Shown here piece by piece: positions 16,691 through 24,807 of a stretch of DNA of 64,000 nucleotides (positions are counted from its first letter, which is position 1; each line of letters begins with the position of its first letter). The notes under the pieces were generated by a model, which did no database searches, was not told where the DNA came from, and was given only the letters and a program-made list of their open reading frames with translations. The translations under genes and the position numbers were made by a program. The stretch comes from Streptacidiphilus jeojiense (GTDB lineage Bacteria > Actinomycetota > Actinomycetes > Streptomycetales > Streptomycetaceae): NCBI RefSeq assembly GCF_000719095.1, contig NZ_JOEH01000020.1, positions 62,001 through 126,000 of the forward strand, given 5' to 3'.

Positions 16691-17167
16691 ATGGCACGGA
16701 TGAGCGGCCGAGGCGTCAGGCCGCTGCACGTCCTGGTGGTCGCCCCGGCGGTGCTCGTGCTCGTTCTCGTGGTCTCGTTGCTGGTCGGCCTGAAGCTTCA
16801 GGCCGACCAGCAGGACCACAACCGGACTGCCGCGCACACCGCCGTCCAGGGGCAGGCTGAGAACTACGCTGCGGAACTGGCGTCGGAGTTCGACCGTGGT
16901 GTCCTGGTGCGCGGAGGCCGTGCTCGCTGGGGTACCGGCGCACTGACTCTCTACGACATCGACGTCGTGACCGCCGCGGCCGACAGCGCCCAGGCCGTCT
17001 TCGCCGGCGATGCGGTGTACGCCCGGCCCGACTTCCTCTTCGGAGACACCCGGGAGAACGACGAGATCTGCTACCGCCTCCGGCTCATCCGGGTGAACGG
17101 AAAGACAGCGTCCGACCTGTCGACCACCTCCTGTGCCGATTGCCTGTCGACCACCACGCGCGGATGA
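16691..17167 (+). CDS. Single-pass membrane-anchored protein, function unknown
   Basis: This 158-residue product (150 if it starts at ATG 16700) has one N-terminal helix, LHVLVVAPAVLVLVLVVSLL, then an external domain containing RWGTGALTLYDIDVV and three cysteines near the end. No family is recognised. Neither ATG has a clear ribosome site, so a missing upstream part or leaderless expression is possible. A 34-bp perfect palindrome (16779-16812) lies inside the gene right after the membrane helix and encodes LLVGLKLQADQQ. Confidence 0.45.
   Translation: MARMSGRGVRPLHVLVVAPAVLVLVLVVSLLVGLKLQADQQDHNRTAAHTAVQGQAENYAAELASEFDRGVLVRGGRARWGTGALTLYDIDVVTAAADSAQAVFAGDAVYARPDFLFGDTRENDEICYRLRLIRVNGKTASDLSTTSCADCLSTTTRG
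16779..16812. repeat. 34-bp perfect palindrome inside a gene
   Basis: The 17-base arm TGCTGGTCGGCCTGAAG is followed directly by its exact reverse complement, with AAGCTT at the centre and no loop. It could extrude as a cruciform or be bound by a dimeric protein. Confidence 0.85.
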
Positions 17168-17211
17168 GCCCGGTGCTGCGGGTGCATCCTCATCAGGTCG
17201 CTCTCGGCCGG

Positions 17212-18540
17212 TTACGCCCCGCGCTGGTCGACGATGCGGCGGATCTTGCCGACCGAGCGCTCCAGGGTGTCCGGGTCGGTGATCTCGACCTCGACGGTCA
17301 CGCCCACGCCGTCCTTGACCGCCCGGGCGATGGCGGCCGCGGCCGCGGCGCGGGTGTCGGCGGAGGTGTCCGGCCTGGCCTCGGCGCGGACGGTCATCCG
17401 GTCCAGCCGGCCCTGCCGGGTCAGCCGGACCTGGAAGTGCGGGGCCACGCCCGGGGTCCGCAGCACGATCTCCTCGATCTGGCTGGGGAAGACGTTGACG
17501 CCGCGCAGGATGATCATGTCGTCGCTGCGGCCGGTGACCTTCTCCATCCGCCGGAACGCGGGCCGCGCGGTGCCCGGCAGCAGCCGGGTCAGGTCCCGGG
17601 TGCGGTAGCGGACGATCGGCAGCGCCTCCTTGGTGAGCGAGGTGAACACCAGCTCGCCGGCGGCGCCCTCGGCCATCACCTCGTCGGTGAGCGGGTCCAC
17701 CACCTCCGGGTAGAAGTGGTCCTCCCAGATGTGCAGGCCGTCCTTGGTGTCCACGCACTCCTGCGCCACCCCGGGGCCGATCACCTCGGACAGGCCGTAG
17801 ATGTCCACCGCGTGCAGGTCCAGCCGCTGCTCGATCTCCCGGCGCATCTCCTCGGTCCAGGGCTCGGCGCCGAAGATGCCGATGCGCAGCGAGGTGCTGC
17901 GCGGGTCGATGCCCTGCCGTTCGAACTCGTCCAGCAGGGTGAGCATGTAGGAGGGGGTCACCATGATGATCTCGGGGCGGAAGTCCTGGATGATCTGCAC
18001 CTGACGTGCCGTCATCCCGCCCGACGCCGGGATCACCGTGCAGCCGGCCCGCTCGGCGCCGTAGTGGGCGCCCAGACCGCCGGTGAACAGGCCGTAGCCG
18101 TAGGAGATGTGCACCTTGTCGCCCGGGCGGCCGCCGGCCGCGCGGATCGAGCGGGCGACCATGTCGGCCCACATCGACAGGTCGTTCTCGGTGTAGCCGA
18201 CCACGGTGGGGTTCCCGGTGGTGCCGCTGGAGGCGTGGATCCGGCGCACCTGGTCCATCGGCACGGCGAACATGCCGAACGGGTAGGTGTCGCGCAGGTC
18301 GGCCTTGGTGGTGAAGGGGAAGCGGGCCAGGTCGGCCAGGGAGCGGCAGTCGAAGGGGCTGACCCCGGCGTCGTCGAACTTCTTCCGGTACAGCTCGACC
18401 TCGTTGTAGGCGAGCTGCAGGGTCTGCCGCAGCCGCCGCAGCTGCAGGTCCCGCAGTTCGGGGCCGGTCAGCCGCTCGCCCGCGTCCAGCAGCTCCTCGG
18501 GCAGCGGCTCGCCCAGGTGGCGGTCGGGACGGCTGTTCAT
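17212..18540 (-). CDS. paaK: Phenylacetate-CoA ligase
   Basis: This 442-residue ANL-superfamily enzyme activates phenylacetate to phenylacetyl-CoA with ATP, the first step of the aerobic phenylacetate pathway. It has the AMP-binding P-loop HASSGTTGNPTVVGYT, the conserved YGLSEVIGPG motif, and a C-terminal half with GRSDDMIILRGVNVFP, typical of PaaK. The length matches the family. Its ATG overlaps the stop of the upstream thioesterase gene (ATGA), so the two are co-translated, divergent from paaABCDE. Confidence 0.93.
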   Translation of the reverse strand: MNSRPDRHLGEPLPEELLDAGERLTGPELRDLQLRRLRQTLQLAYNEVELYRKKFDDAGVSPFDCRSLADLARFPFTTKADLRDTYPFGMFAVPMDQVRRIHASSGTTGNPTVVGYTENDLSMWADMVARSIRAAGGRPGDKVHISYGYGLFTGGLGAHYGAERAGCTVIPASGGMTARQVQIIQDFRPEIIMVTPSYMLTLLDEFERQGIDPRSTSLRIGIFGAEPWTEEMRREIEQRLDLHAVDIYGLSEVIGPGVAQECVDTKDGLHIWEDHFYPEVVDPLTDEVMAEGAAGELVFTSLTKEALPIVRYRTRDLTRLLPGTARPAFRRMEKVTGRSDDMIILRGVNVFPSQIEEIVLRTPGVAPHFQVRLTRQGRLDRMTVRAEARPDTSADTRAAAAAAIARAVKDGVGVTVEVEITDPDTLERSVGKIRRIVDQRGA

Positions 18541-19004
18541 GGATTGCTCCGCTCTGCTTCGGTGCCGGCTGCTTCGGTGCGGCTGGGCAGGGTGCCGCCG
18601 CGCAGGGTGCGGCTGCGCCCGCGGAACTCCGCGATCAGCTCGTCGCCGCGCCGGACTGTGACGTCGTAGATCCCGCTCCGACCGAAACGGGCCCGTTCCT
18701 GTGCGGTGGCCTCGAGCACGTCGCCCTGGTGGGCCGGGGCGACGAAGTCGATGTCGCCGCCCGCGGCCACGGTCACCGGGCCGTGGCTGTTGCAGGCACA
18801 GGCGAAGGCGGTGTCGGCCAGCAGGAAGAGGTAGCCGCCGTGGGCCGTGCCGTGCCCGTTGACCATGGCGGGGGTGACCGCCATCCGCAGCACCGCTGCG
18901 CCCTCGCCGGCCTCCAGCAGTTCGATGCCGACGCCCAGCGAGGCCGCGTCGGCGGCGAACATCCGCTGGGCCGGGCCCGGCGGGGCCGACCTGGTGGGTG
19001 GCAT
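18537..19004 (-). CDS. paaI: Hotdog-fold hydroxyphenylacetyl-CoA thioesterase
   Basis: This 155-residue hotdog thioesterase of the PaaI type carries the signature MVNGHGTAHGGYLFLLADTAFA with the catalytic-site HGG. Known PaaI proteins release CoA from dead-end ring-hydroxylated intermediates of the pathway. AAGGAG precedes the ATG at 19004. It is the first gene of the leftward unit with paaK, transcribed away from the shared control region at 19017-19046. Confidence 0.9.
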   Translation of the reverse strand: MPPTRSAPPGPAQRMFAADAASLGVGIELLEAGEGAAVLRMAVTPAMVNGHGTAHGGYLFLLADTAFACACNSHGPVTVAAGGDIDFVAPAHQGDVLEATAQERARFGRSGIYDVTVRRGDELIAEFRGRSRTLRGGTLPSRTEAAGTEAERSNP

Positions 19005-19016
19005 TCCGGCTCCTTC

Positions 19017-19046
19017 TTGTCTCCCGACCGAACATTCGGTTAGCGT
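19017..19046 (+). promoter_or_regulatory. paaA promoter with embedded repressor operator
   Basis: TTGTCT (19017-19022) and TAGCGT (19041-19046) form a promoter with an 18-base spacer. The spacer is filled by the inverted repeat ACCGAA-CA-TTCGGT (19027-19040). The ACCGNNNNNNCGGT core followed by TAG resembles operators I recall for the TetR-type regulator PaaR of other actinobacteria. A bound repressor would block paaA and possibly the divergent paaI. Confidence 0.65.
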
Positions 19047-19132
19047 GGTGGTGAGGTCAAGTAATCCAGCCGCGCAATCGGCTGTCAAGGGACGACGCGG
19101 GCCCCGTGCACTCCCGGAGGGTGGGAAAACCG

Positions 19133-20131
19133 ATGACGACAGCAGCAGCGGAACCCGCAGCACCGCCAGATCCGCTCCAGCAGCACTTCGACGACACCAT
19201 CGCCCGCGACCACCGCGTCGAGCCACGGGACTGGATGCCGGAGGGCTACCGGCGGACCCTGGTGCGGCAGATCGCCCAGCACGCCCATTCCGAGATCATC
19301 GGCATGCAGCCGGAGGGCGACTGGATCACCCGGGCGCCCTCGCTGCGCCGCAAGGCGATCCTCTTCGCCAAGGTGCAGGACGAGGCCGGGCACGGCCTCT
19401 ACCTCTACTCGGCCGCCGAGACCCTGGGCGCGGACCGCGCCGATCTCACCCGGCGGCTGATCGAAGGGCGGCAGAAGTACTCGTCGATCTTCAACTACCC
19501 GGCCGACACCTTCGCCGACGTCGGCGTCATCGGCTGGTTCGTGGACGGCGCCGCGATCTGCAACCAGGTGCCGCTGTGCCGCAGCTCCTACGGCCCCTAC
19601 GCGCGGGCCATGGTGCGGGTCTGCAAGGAGGAGTCCTTCCACCAGCGCCAGGGCTACGAACTGCTGCTGACCATGATGCGCGGCACCGAGGGCCAGCGGG
19701 CCATGGTGCAGAACGCGGTGGACCGCTGGTGGTGGCCCTCGCTGATGATGTTCGGGCCGCCGGACGGCGACTCGCCCAACTCGGCGCAGTCCACCGCCTG
19801 GAAGATCAAGCGCCACTCCAACGACGAACTGCGGCAGCGCTTCGTGGACATGACGGTCCCTCAGGCCGAGCGGCTGGGGGTGACCCTGCCCGACCCGGAG
19901 CTGCGCTGGAACGAGGAGCGCGGCAGCCACGACTTCGGCACCCCGGACTGGACCGAACTGCAGCGGGTGATCTCCGGCGACGGCCCGCGCAACGCCGAGC
20001 GGGTCTCCCGGCGCCGGGCGGCCCACGAGGAGGGCACCTGGGTCCGCGAGGCCGCCGCTGCCCACGCGGCCAAGCAGGCCGAGCGACGAGAAGAAGCAGC
20101 GACGAGCAGGAGCGTGGCATGCCCCAGATGA
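19133..20131 (+). CDS. paaA: 1,2-phenylacetyl-CoA epoxidase, catalytic subunit A
   Basis: This 332-residue di-iron subunit epoxidises the aromatic ring of phenylacetyl-CoA. Carboxylate-bridge motifs are visible: [13 protein letters not shown] gives one ExxH ligand set and [13 protein letters not shown] gives the second. I start it at ATG 19133 after GGAGG; an open GTG lies slightly upstream. It overlaps paaB by 13 bases. Confidence 0.93.
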   Translation: MTTAAAEPAAPPDPLQQHFDDTIARDHRVEPRDWMPEGYRRTLVRQIAQHAHSEIIGMQPEGDWITRAPSLRRKAILFAKVQDEAGHGLYLYSAAETLGADRADLTRRLIEGRQKYSSIFNYPADTFADVGVIGWFVDGAAICNQVPLCRSSYGPYARAMVRVCKEESFHQRQGYELLLTMMRGTEGQRAMVQNAVDRWWWPSLMMFGPPDGDSPNSAQSTAWKIKRHSNDELRQRFVDMTVPQAERLGVTLPDPELRWNEERGSHDFGTPDWTELQRVISGDGPRNAERVSRRRAAHEEGTWVREAAAAHAAKQAERREEAATSRSVACPR

Positions 20132-20421
20132 ACAACGTGCAGGCCGACTGGCCCCTCTACGAGGTCTTCGTGCGCGGCAAGCGCGGCCTCAACCACGTCC
20201 ACGTCGGCTCGCTGCACGCCGCCGACGACCGGATGGCGCTCACCCACGCCCGGGACCTCTACACCCGGCGCAACGAGGGCGTGAGCATCTGGGTGGTCCG
20301 CAGCTCGGAGATCACCGCCTCCACCCCGGACGAGAAGGACCCCTTCTTCGCCCCCAGCGGCGACAAGGTGTACCGGCACCCCACCTTCTACGACATCCCC
20401 GCCGACGTCCCGCACATCTAG
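20119..20421 (+). CDS. paaB: 1,2-phenylacetyl-CoA epoxidase subunit B
   Basis: This 100-residue small subunit has the typical start [20 protein letters not shown] and the conserved [14 protein letters not shown] segment. ATG 20119 lies 6 bases after AGGAG; ATG 20128 overlaps the paaA stop but is too far from it. PaaB bridges the epoxidase complex. Confidence 0.92.
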   Translation: MPQMNNVQADWPLYEVFVRGKRGLNHVHVGSLHAADDRMALTHARDLYTRRNEGVSIWVVRSSEITASTPDEKDPFFAPSGDKVYRHPTFYDIPADVPHI

Positions 20422-20445
20422 GGCCGTCACTTCTAGGAGCGCCAC

Positions 20446-21279
20446 GTGAGCGACGACGACAACGCCTACCTCGGCCTGGCCGAGGCCCACGAGGGCGACG
20501 AGGCCCACTGGGCCTTCGGCACCGGCTTCGAGGACCCGCTGCACGGCACCGACACCGCGCTGCCGCCAGGTGTCGACGGCCAGGCACTGGCCGCGCGTTG
20601 CCTTGCCCTGGGCGACGACGCGCTGGTGCTGGCCCAGCGGCTGGCGCAGTGGTGCACCAGGGCGCCGGAGCTGGAGGAGGAGCTGGCGCTGGCCAACATC
20701 GGCCTGGACCTGCTCGGCCAGACCCGGCTGCTGTACACCAGGGCTGGCCAGGCCGACGGCAGCGGCCGCAGCGAGGACGATTTCGCCTACCTCCGCGACG
20801 CCGACGCCTTCCGCAATGTGCGCCTGGCCGAGCTGCCCAACGGCGACTTCGCCCACTGCGTGGCCCGGCTGCTGGTGCTCTCGACCTGGCGGCTGGCCGT
20901 GTTCGAGGGGCCGACCACGGCCGCCGACCCGGTGCTGGCCGCCGTCGCCGCCAAGGGGATCAAGGAACTGGCCTACCACCGCCTCTACGCCGCCGAGTGG
21001 ACCGTACGGCTGGGCGACGGCACCGAGGAGTCGCACCGCCGGATGCAGCAGGCCCTGGACGCGGTGGCGCCGTACCTGGACGAGCTGTACGCCGCCGAGG
21101 ACGTCCGCGGGCAGGTCGAGGCCGTGCTGCGGCAGGTCGCCGACAGCGCGGGGCTGGTCCTGCCGGGGACCGCCGGGCTCCCGGGCTCCGGACGCGACGG
21201 CGAGCACACCGAGCACCTCGCCCCGCTGCTCGCCGAGCTGCAGAGCGTGGCCAGGGCGAACCCGGGGGCGACATGGTGA
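20446..21279 (+). CDS. paaC: 1,2-phenylacetyl-CoA epoxidase, structural subunit C
   Basis: This 277-residue, ferritin-like, non-catalytic partner of PaaA shows LGDDALVLAQRLAQWC, ELALANIGLDLLGQTR and IKELAYHRLYAAEW, all usual for PaaC. GTG 20446 follows TAGGAG by 7 bases. The stop overlaps the paaD start. Confidence 0.92.
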   Translation: MSDDDNAYLGLAEAHEGDEAHWAFGTGFEDPLHGTDTALPPGVDGQALAARCLALGDDALVLAQRLAQWCTRAPELEEELALANIGLDLLGQTRLLYTRAGQADGSGRSEDDFAYLRDADAFRNVRLAELPNGDFAHCVARLLVLSTWRLAVFEGPTTAADPVLAAVAAKGIKELAYHRLYAAEWTVRLGDGTEESHRRMQQALDAVAPYLDELYAAEDVRGQVEAVLRQVADSAGLVLPGTAGLPGSGRDGEHTEHLAPLLAELQSVARANPGATW

Positions 21280-21812
21280 CCGCCACCCCGGACCTGGAAG
21301 CAGACCGGGAAGCGGACCTGGCGCTGGCCCGCCGGGTGGCCGGCGGCGTCCCCGACCCCGAGCTGCCGATGCTCACCCTGGCCGACCTCGGGGTGCTGCG
21401 CGACGTCGAGCTCGCCCCCGACGGCGCGGTCACCGCGGTGCTCACCCCCACCTACTCCGGCTGCCCGGCCATGGCCGAGATGCGGGCCGAGGTCGACCGC
21501 CGGCTGCGCGCGGCCGGTTTCGCCCGGGTAGGAATCCGTACCGTACTGGACCCGCCGTGGACCACCGACTGGATCACCCCGGCGGCCCGCCGCACCCTCG
21601 CCGAGCACGGCATCGCCCCACCCGGCAGCGCACCCCGCCCGGCGTCCGGGCCGGTACCGCTGGTGCTGTCCGTGCGCCGGCCCACGCTGTCCTGCCCCCG
21701 CTGCGGGTCCGCCGACACCGAGGAGACCTCGCGCTTCTCCGGCACCGCCTGCAAGGCTCTGTGGCGCTGCCGCGCCTGTCGCGAGCCGTTCGAGCACCTC
21801 AAGGAGATCTGA
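21273..21812 (+). CDS. paaD: Epoxidase maturation protein (MIP18-like)
   Basis: This 179-residue protein has an N-terminal DUF59/MIP18 domain (VPDPELPMLTLADLGVLRDV, TPTYSGCPAM). A C-terminal zinc ribbon follows, with two CxxC pairs (CPRCGSAD and CRACREPF). PaaD is needed for iron-sulfur or complex maturation of the epoxidase. It starts at ATG 21273, overlapping paaC, and its stop overlaps the paaE start by one base. Confidence 0.9.
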   Translation: MVTATPDLEADREADLALARRVAGGVPDPELPMLTLADLGVLRDVELAPDGAVTAVLTPTYSGCPAMAEMRAEVDRRLRAAGFARVGIRTVLDPPWTTDWITPAARRTLAEHGIAPPGSAPRPASGPVPLVLSVRRPTLSCPRCGSADTEETSRFSGTACKALWRCRACREPFEHLKEI

Positions 21813-22960
21813 TGTCGGCCCCCGCCACGGCAGCCGCAACGCCCTCGGCCACGCCCCCGGTCACCTCCGCCGGGACGGAGCCCGCCGCCCCGGCGCGCCG
21901 CCGCCCGGCCTTCCACACCCTGCGGGTCGCCTCGGTCGAGCCGCTCTGCGAGGACGCCGTCGCCGTCACCTTCGCCGTCCCGGACGACCTCACGGACGCC
22001 TTCGCCTTCGCCCCGGGGCAGTCGCTGACCCTGCGCCGCACCGTGGACGGGCGCGACGAGCGCCGCTCCTACTCGATCTGCTCGCTGGCCGGCGGCGCGC
22101 CCCGCATCGGCGTCCGCACCGTACCCGCCGGGATCTTCTCGTCCTGGCTGGTCAACGAGGTGCGCCCGGGCGACGCCGTGGAGGTGATGGAGCCGACCGG
22201 GGCGTTCACCCCGGACCTGAGCACCCCGGGCCGCCACGTCCTGGTGGCGGCGGGCTCCGGGATCACCCCGATGGTGTCGATCGCCTCCGCGGTGCTCGCC
22301 GCCGACCCGGTCTCCACCGTCACCCTGCTCTACGGCAACCGGCGCAGCGACACGGTGATGTTCGCCGACGACCTGGCCGACCTGAAGGACCGTCACCCGG
22401 ACCGCTTCCAGCTCGCCCACGTCCTCTCCCGGGAGCCGCGCGAGGCCGAGCTGCTGTCCGGCAGGCTCGACCCGGAACGGCTGGCCGCGCTGCTGGACGC
22501 GCTGGTCGAGGTGGGCTCGGTGGACCACTGGTGGCTCTGCGGCCCGATCGGCATGGTCGAGGCGGCCCGCGACCTGCTCACCGGCCTGGGCGTACCCGCT
22601 GACCGGCTGCACCGCGAGCTCTTCTACGCCGAGGAGGAGCCGGTCGCTCCGCTGCACCACGACGACGCCGTGCCCGAGGGCCCGGTCTCCACCGCCACCG
22701 TGGTCCTGGACGGACGCAGCACCACCGCCGCCCTACCACGCGACCGGAGCATCCTCGACGGCGCCCAGCGGGCCCGCCCCGACCTCCCGTTCGCCTGCAA
22801 GGGCGGCGTCTGCGGCACCTGCCGGGCCCTGGTGGTCGACGGCGAGGCCGAGATGCGCCGCAACTTCGCCCTGGAACCGGCCGAGGTGGCCGCCGGGTAC
22901 GTGCTGACCTGCCAGTCCTACCCGGTCTCGGACACCCTGACGGTCGACTACGACAGCTGA
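21812..22960 (+). CDS. paaE: Phenylacetyl-CoA epoxidase reductase subunit
   Basis: This 382-residue NAD(P)H-dependent oxidoreductase has an FAD-binding part with RSYSICS, a nucleotide-binding part with AAGSGITPM and LLYGNRRS, and a C-terminal plant-type ferredoxin domain with CKGGVCGTCR plus a final cysteine in LTCQS. It passes electrons to the di-iron subunit PaaA and closes the paaABCDE operon. Confidence 0.93.
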   Translation: MSAPATAAATPSATPPVTSAGTEPAAPARRRPAFHTLRVASVEPLCEDAVAVTFAVPDDLTDAFAFAPGQSLTLRRTVDGRDERRSYSICSLAGGAPRIGVRTVPAGIFSSWLVNEVRPGDAVEVMEPTGAFTPDLSTPGRHVLVAAGSGITPMVSIASAVLAADPVSTVTLLYGNRRSDTVMFADDLADLKDRHPDRFQLAHVLSREPREAELLSGRLDPERLAALLDALVEVGSVDHWWLCGPIGMVEAARDLLTGLGVPADRLHRELFYAEEEPVAPLHHDDAVPEGPVSTATVVLDGRSTTAALPRDRSILDGAQRARPDLPFACKGGVCGTCRALVVDGEAEMRRNFALEPAEVAAGYVLTCQSYPVSDTLTVDYDS

Positions 22961-23040
22961 GCGGAACCGGTGGGCGTGAGCGTACGTCAGATGGGCGACG
23001 CACCGCGGTGGTGCGGTCCAGCACAGCACGGGGGTCCCGC

Positions 23041-23745
23041 ATGCGCCGTCCGTCCACCACCCTGCTCACCGGCACTCTGCTCACCGGCACCCTGGTCGGT
23101 CTGCTGACCGCGGGCTGCGCCTCGGCCGGCACCGGCCGGGCCGCCTCCCAGGCCGGGTCAGGCTCGGGGCACAGCGCGGTGTCGATCGCCGCGCCGACCT
23201 CCGGTGCCATGCGCCCCGCAGGCGCCAAGCCGTGCCCCACCGCCGACCAGTGGCAGGGCGCCCCGGCGCCCACCGCGGTCTCGGGAACACCGATGAACAC
23301 CCCGCAGGCGGAGGCCCTGAGCCAGGCCGTGGGGGCCCAGGGCCGGGCCGGCTTCGCCGACGTCTACGGCTCGCAGATCACCGACTTCCCGGCCGGGCGG
23401 GTCGCCCTCTGCGTCACCGACCTGGCCCGCGGCCATGCCCTGGCCCTGGCCGCCGAGCGCGCCGCCCCCGGCATCGACCTGTCCCGGCTCGACCTCTACC
23501 TGTGCCCGTACTCCCAACGCACCCTGGACGGCGCGGTGCACAAGGTGATGGCCGCGCTGGACGCCAGGGGCGAACTGGCCGGCTTCCCGATCTACAGCGC
23601 CTCCCCGGCGACCGACGCCTCCGGGGTCCGCTTCACCAGCAGCCGGGAGGGCGTCGGGGCCAAGGCGCTGTACATCCGCATCGCCCACCTGCTGGGCAGC
23701 ATCCCGTACACCCTGTCCGTGGGCGCCTCCGTGGGCGGCGCCTAA
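23041..23745 (+). CDS. Secreted lipoprotein, function unknown
   Basis: This 234-residue lipoprotein has the signal LLTGTLLTGTLVGLLTAGC with the lipid-modified cysteine at about residue 21. No known domain is recognised in the rest; two short motifs (CVTDLARGHALAL, DLYLCPYSQRTLDG) may help find relatives. A repeated LLTGTL unit is visible in the signal peptide. The stop codon overlaps the stop of the convergent YjbR gene. Confidence 0.55.
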   Translation: MRRPSTTLLTGTLLTGTLVGLLTAGCASAGTGRAASQAGSGSGHSAVSIAAPTSGAMRPAGAKPCPTADQWQGAPAPTAVSGTPMNTPQAEALSQAVGAQGRAGFADVYGSQITDFPAGRVALCVTDLARGHALALAAERAAPGIDLSRLDLYLCPYSQRTLDGAVHKVMAALDARGELAGFPIYSASPATDASGVRFTSSREGVGAKALYIRIAHLLGSIPYTLSVGASVGGA

Positions 23746-24125
23746 GGGGCGTCCGGAGCGCGGCGCGCCCCGGGCCAGTCGAGCAGCAGCTGCTGCTTGC
23801 GCGGGAGCTGGGTGACGATCAGGTCGTAGGAGTCCTCGACCAGCTCCCGCAGCAGGGCGTCCGGCAGCGATCCGTCGACGGTGACGGTGTTCCAGTGCCG
23901 CTTGTTGAGGTGCCATCCGGGCACGATGCAGGGGTGCTGCTCGCGCAGTTGCACCGCCAGTTCGGGATCGCACTTCAGGCTCACCTTCAGCGGCTCGTCG
24001 CCCAGCGCGGTCAGGGCGAAGACCTTGCCGCCGACCTTGAAGACCGACAGCCCCTCGCTGAACGGGAAGGTCTCGACGGCGCCGTTGAGGCCGAGGCAGA
24101 AGGCCTGGAGAGTCTCGGGTGTCAT
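23742..24125 (-). CDS. MmcQ/YjbR-family protein
   Basis: This 127-residue protein shows the YjbR (CyaY-like fold) hallmarks: ETFPFSEGLSVFKVGGKVFA, LKCDPELA, PGWHLNKRHWNTV and the closing DSYDLIV. It is annotated in databases as a DNA-binding-like family, but the real role is unclear. The frame extends 20 codons upstream; I chose ATG 24125 because the domain begins there. Confidence 0.8.
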   Translation of the reverse strand: MTPETLQAFCLGLNGAVETFPFSEGLSVFKVGGKVFALTALGDEPLKVSLKCDPELAVQLREQHPCIVPGWHLNKRHWNTVTVDGSLPDALLRELVEDSYDLIVTQLPRKQQLLLDWPGARRAPDAP

Positions 24126-24279
24126 GCGGACATTCTGTGCCGCGGGGCTGACATCCCGCATCGCGACGAACCGTGCAAGATTCATTGATGACCCGTCAGA
24201 TGGTCGGGGCCGACAACCCGCGCCGCCCCGGCGTGCGAGCGGCGTATCAATCCAGGTGCCGGCTGTGAGCCCGGCCCCG

Positions 24280-24285
24280 TAGCCT
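24280..24285 (+). promoter_or_regulatory. -10 box of a leaderless promoter for the GNAT gene
   Basis: TAGCCT ends 7 bases before ATG 24293, so the mRNA would begin at the start codon. Confidence 0.45.
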
Positions 24286-24292
24286 CGGCCCC

Positions 24293-24751
24293 ATGACTGA
24301 CCATGCGCTCGTTCCGGACGACTTCGTCGTCCCCACGGAGCTGATCACCCCGCAGTTCCGCCTGGAACCTCTGGGACCCCAGCACAACGTCGCCGACCAT
24401 GCCGCCTGGACCAACAGCATCGAGCACATCCGTTCAACGCCGGGCTTCCAGAACTCGGGATGGCCGCCGGCGAACGGGATGGCCTTGGAGGCCAACCTCG
24501 CCGACCTGGAGCGCCATGCGGTCGACTTCGTCCAGCGCCGAGGATTCACCTACTCCGTCATCGGGACCGTCGGCGGCGAGGTCATCGGGTGCGTCTACAT
24601 CTACCCTTCCCGCAGCGACGTCCACGTCACCGACGTGCGCTCCTGGGTCCGGGCGGACAGGGCCGAGTTGGACGCACCTCTGTATGCGGCCGTCTCCGCC
24701 TGGCTGTCCGCGCAGTGGCCCCTGGGCACCCTCAACTATCAGCCTCGCTGA
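24293..24751 (+). CDS. GNAT-family acetyltransferase
   Basis: This 152-residue protein has an N-terminal ITPQFRLEPLGPQHNVADHAAW strand-helix start and the segment SVIGTVGGEVIGCVYIYPS in the core of the fold. The acetyl-CoA loop region reads DVRSWVRADRAELD. It resembles GNAT proteins of the N-acetyltransferase 3 type from Streptomyces. The substrate is unknown. Confidence 0.7.
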   Translation: MTDHALVPDDFVVPTELITPQFRLEPLGPQHNVADHAAWTNSIEHIRSTPGFQNSGWPPANGMALEANLADLERHAVDFVQRRGFTYSVIGTVGGEVIGCVYIYPSRSDVHVTDVRSWVRADRAELDAPLYAAVSAWLSAQWPLGTLNYQPR

Positions 24752-24807
24752 CACCGTCCGCTCGGCAGCGGCCCGCTTGTGCGCGCTCGACGGCGTGGCC
24801 GGACCGG

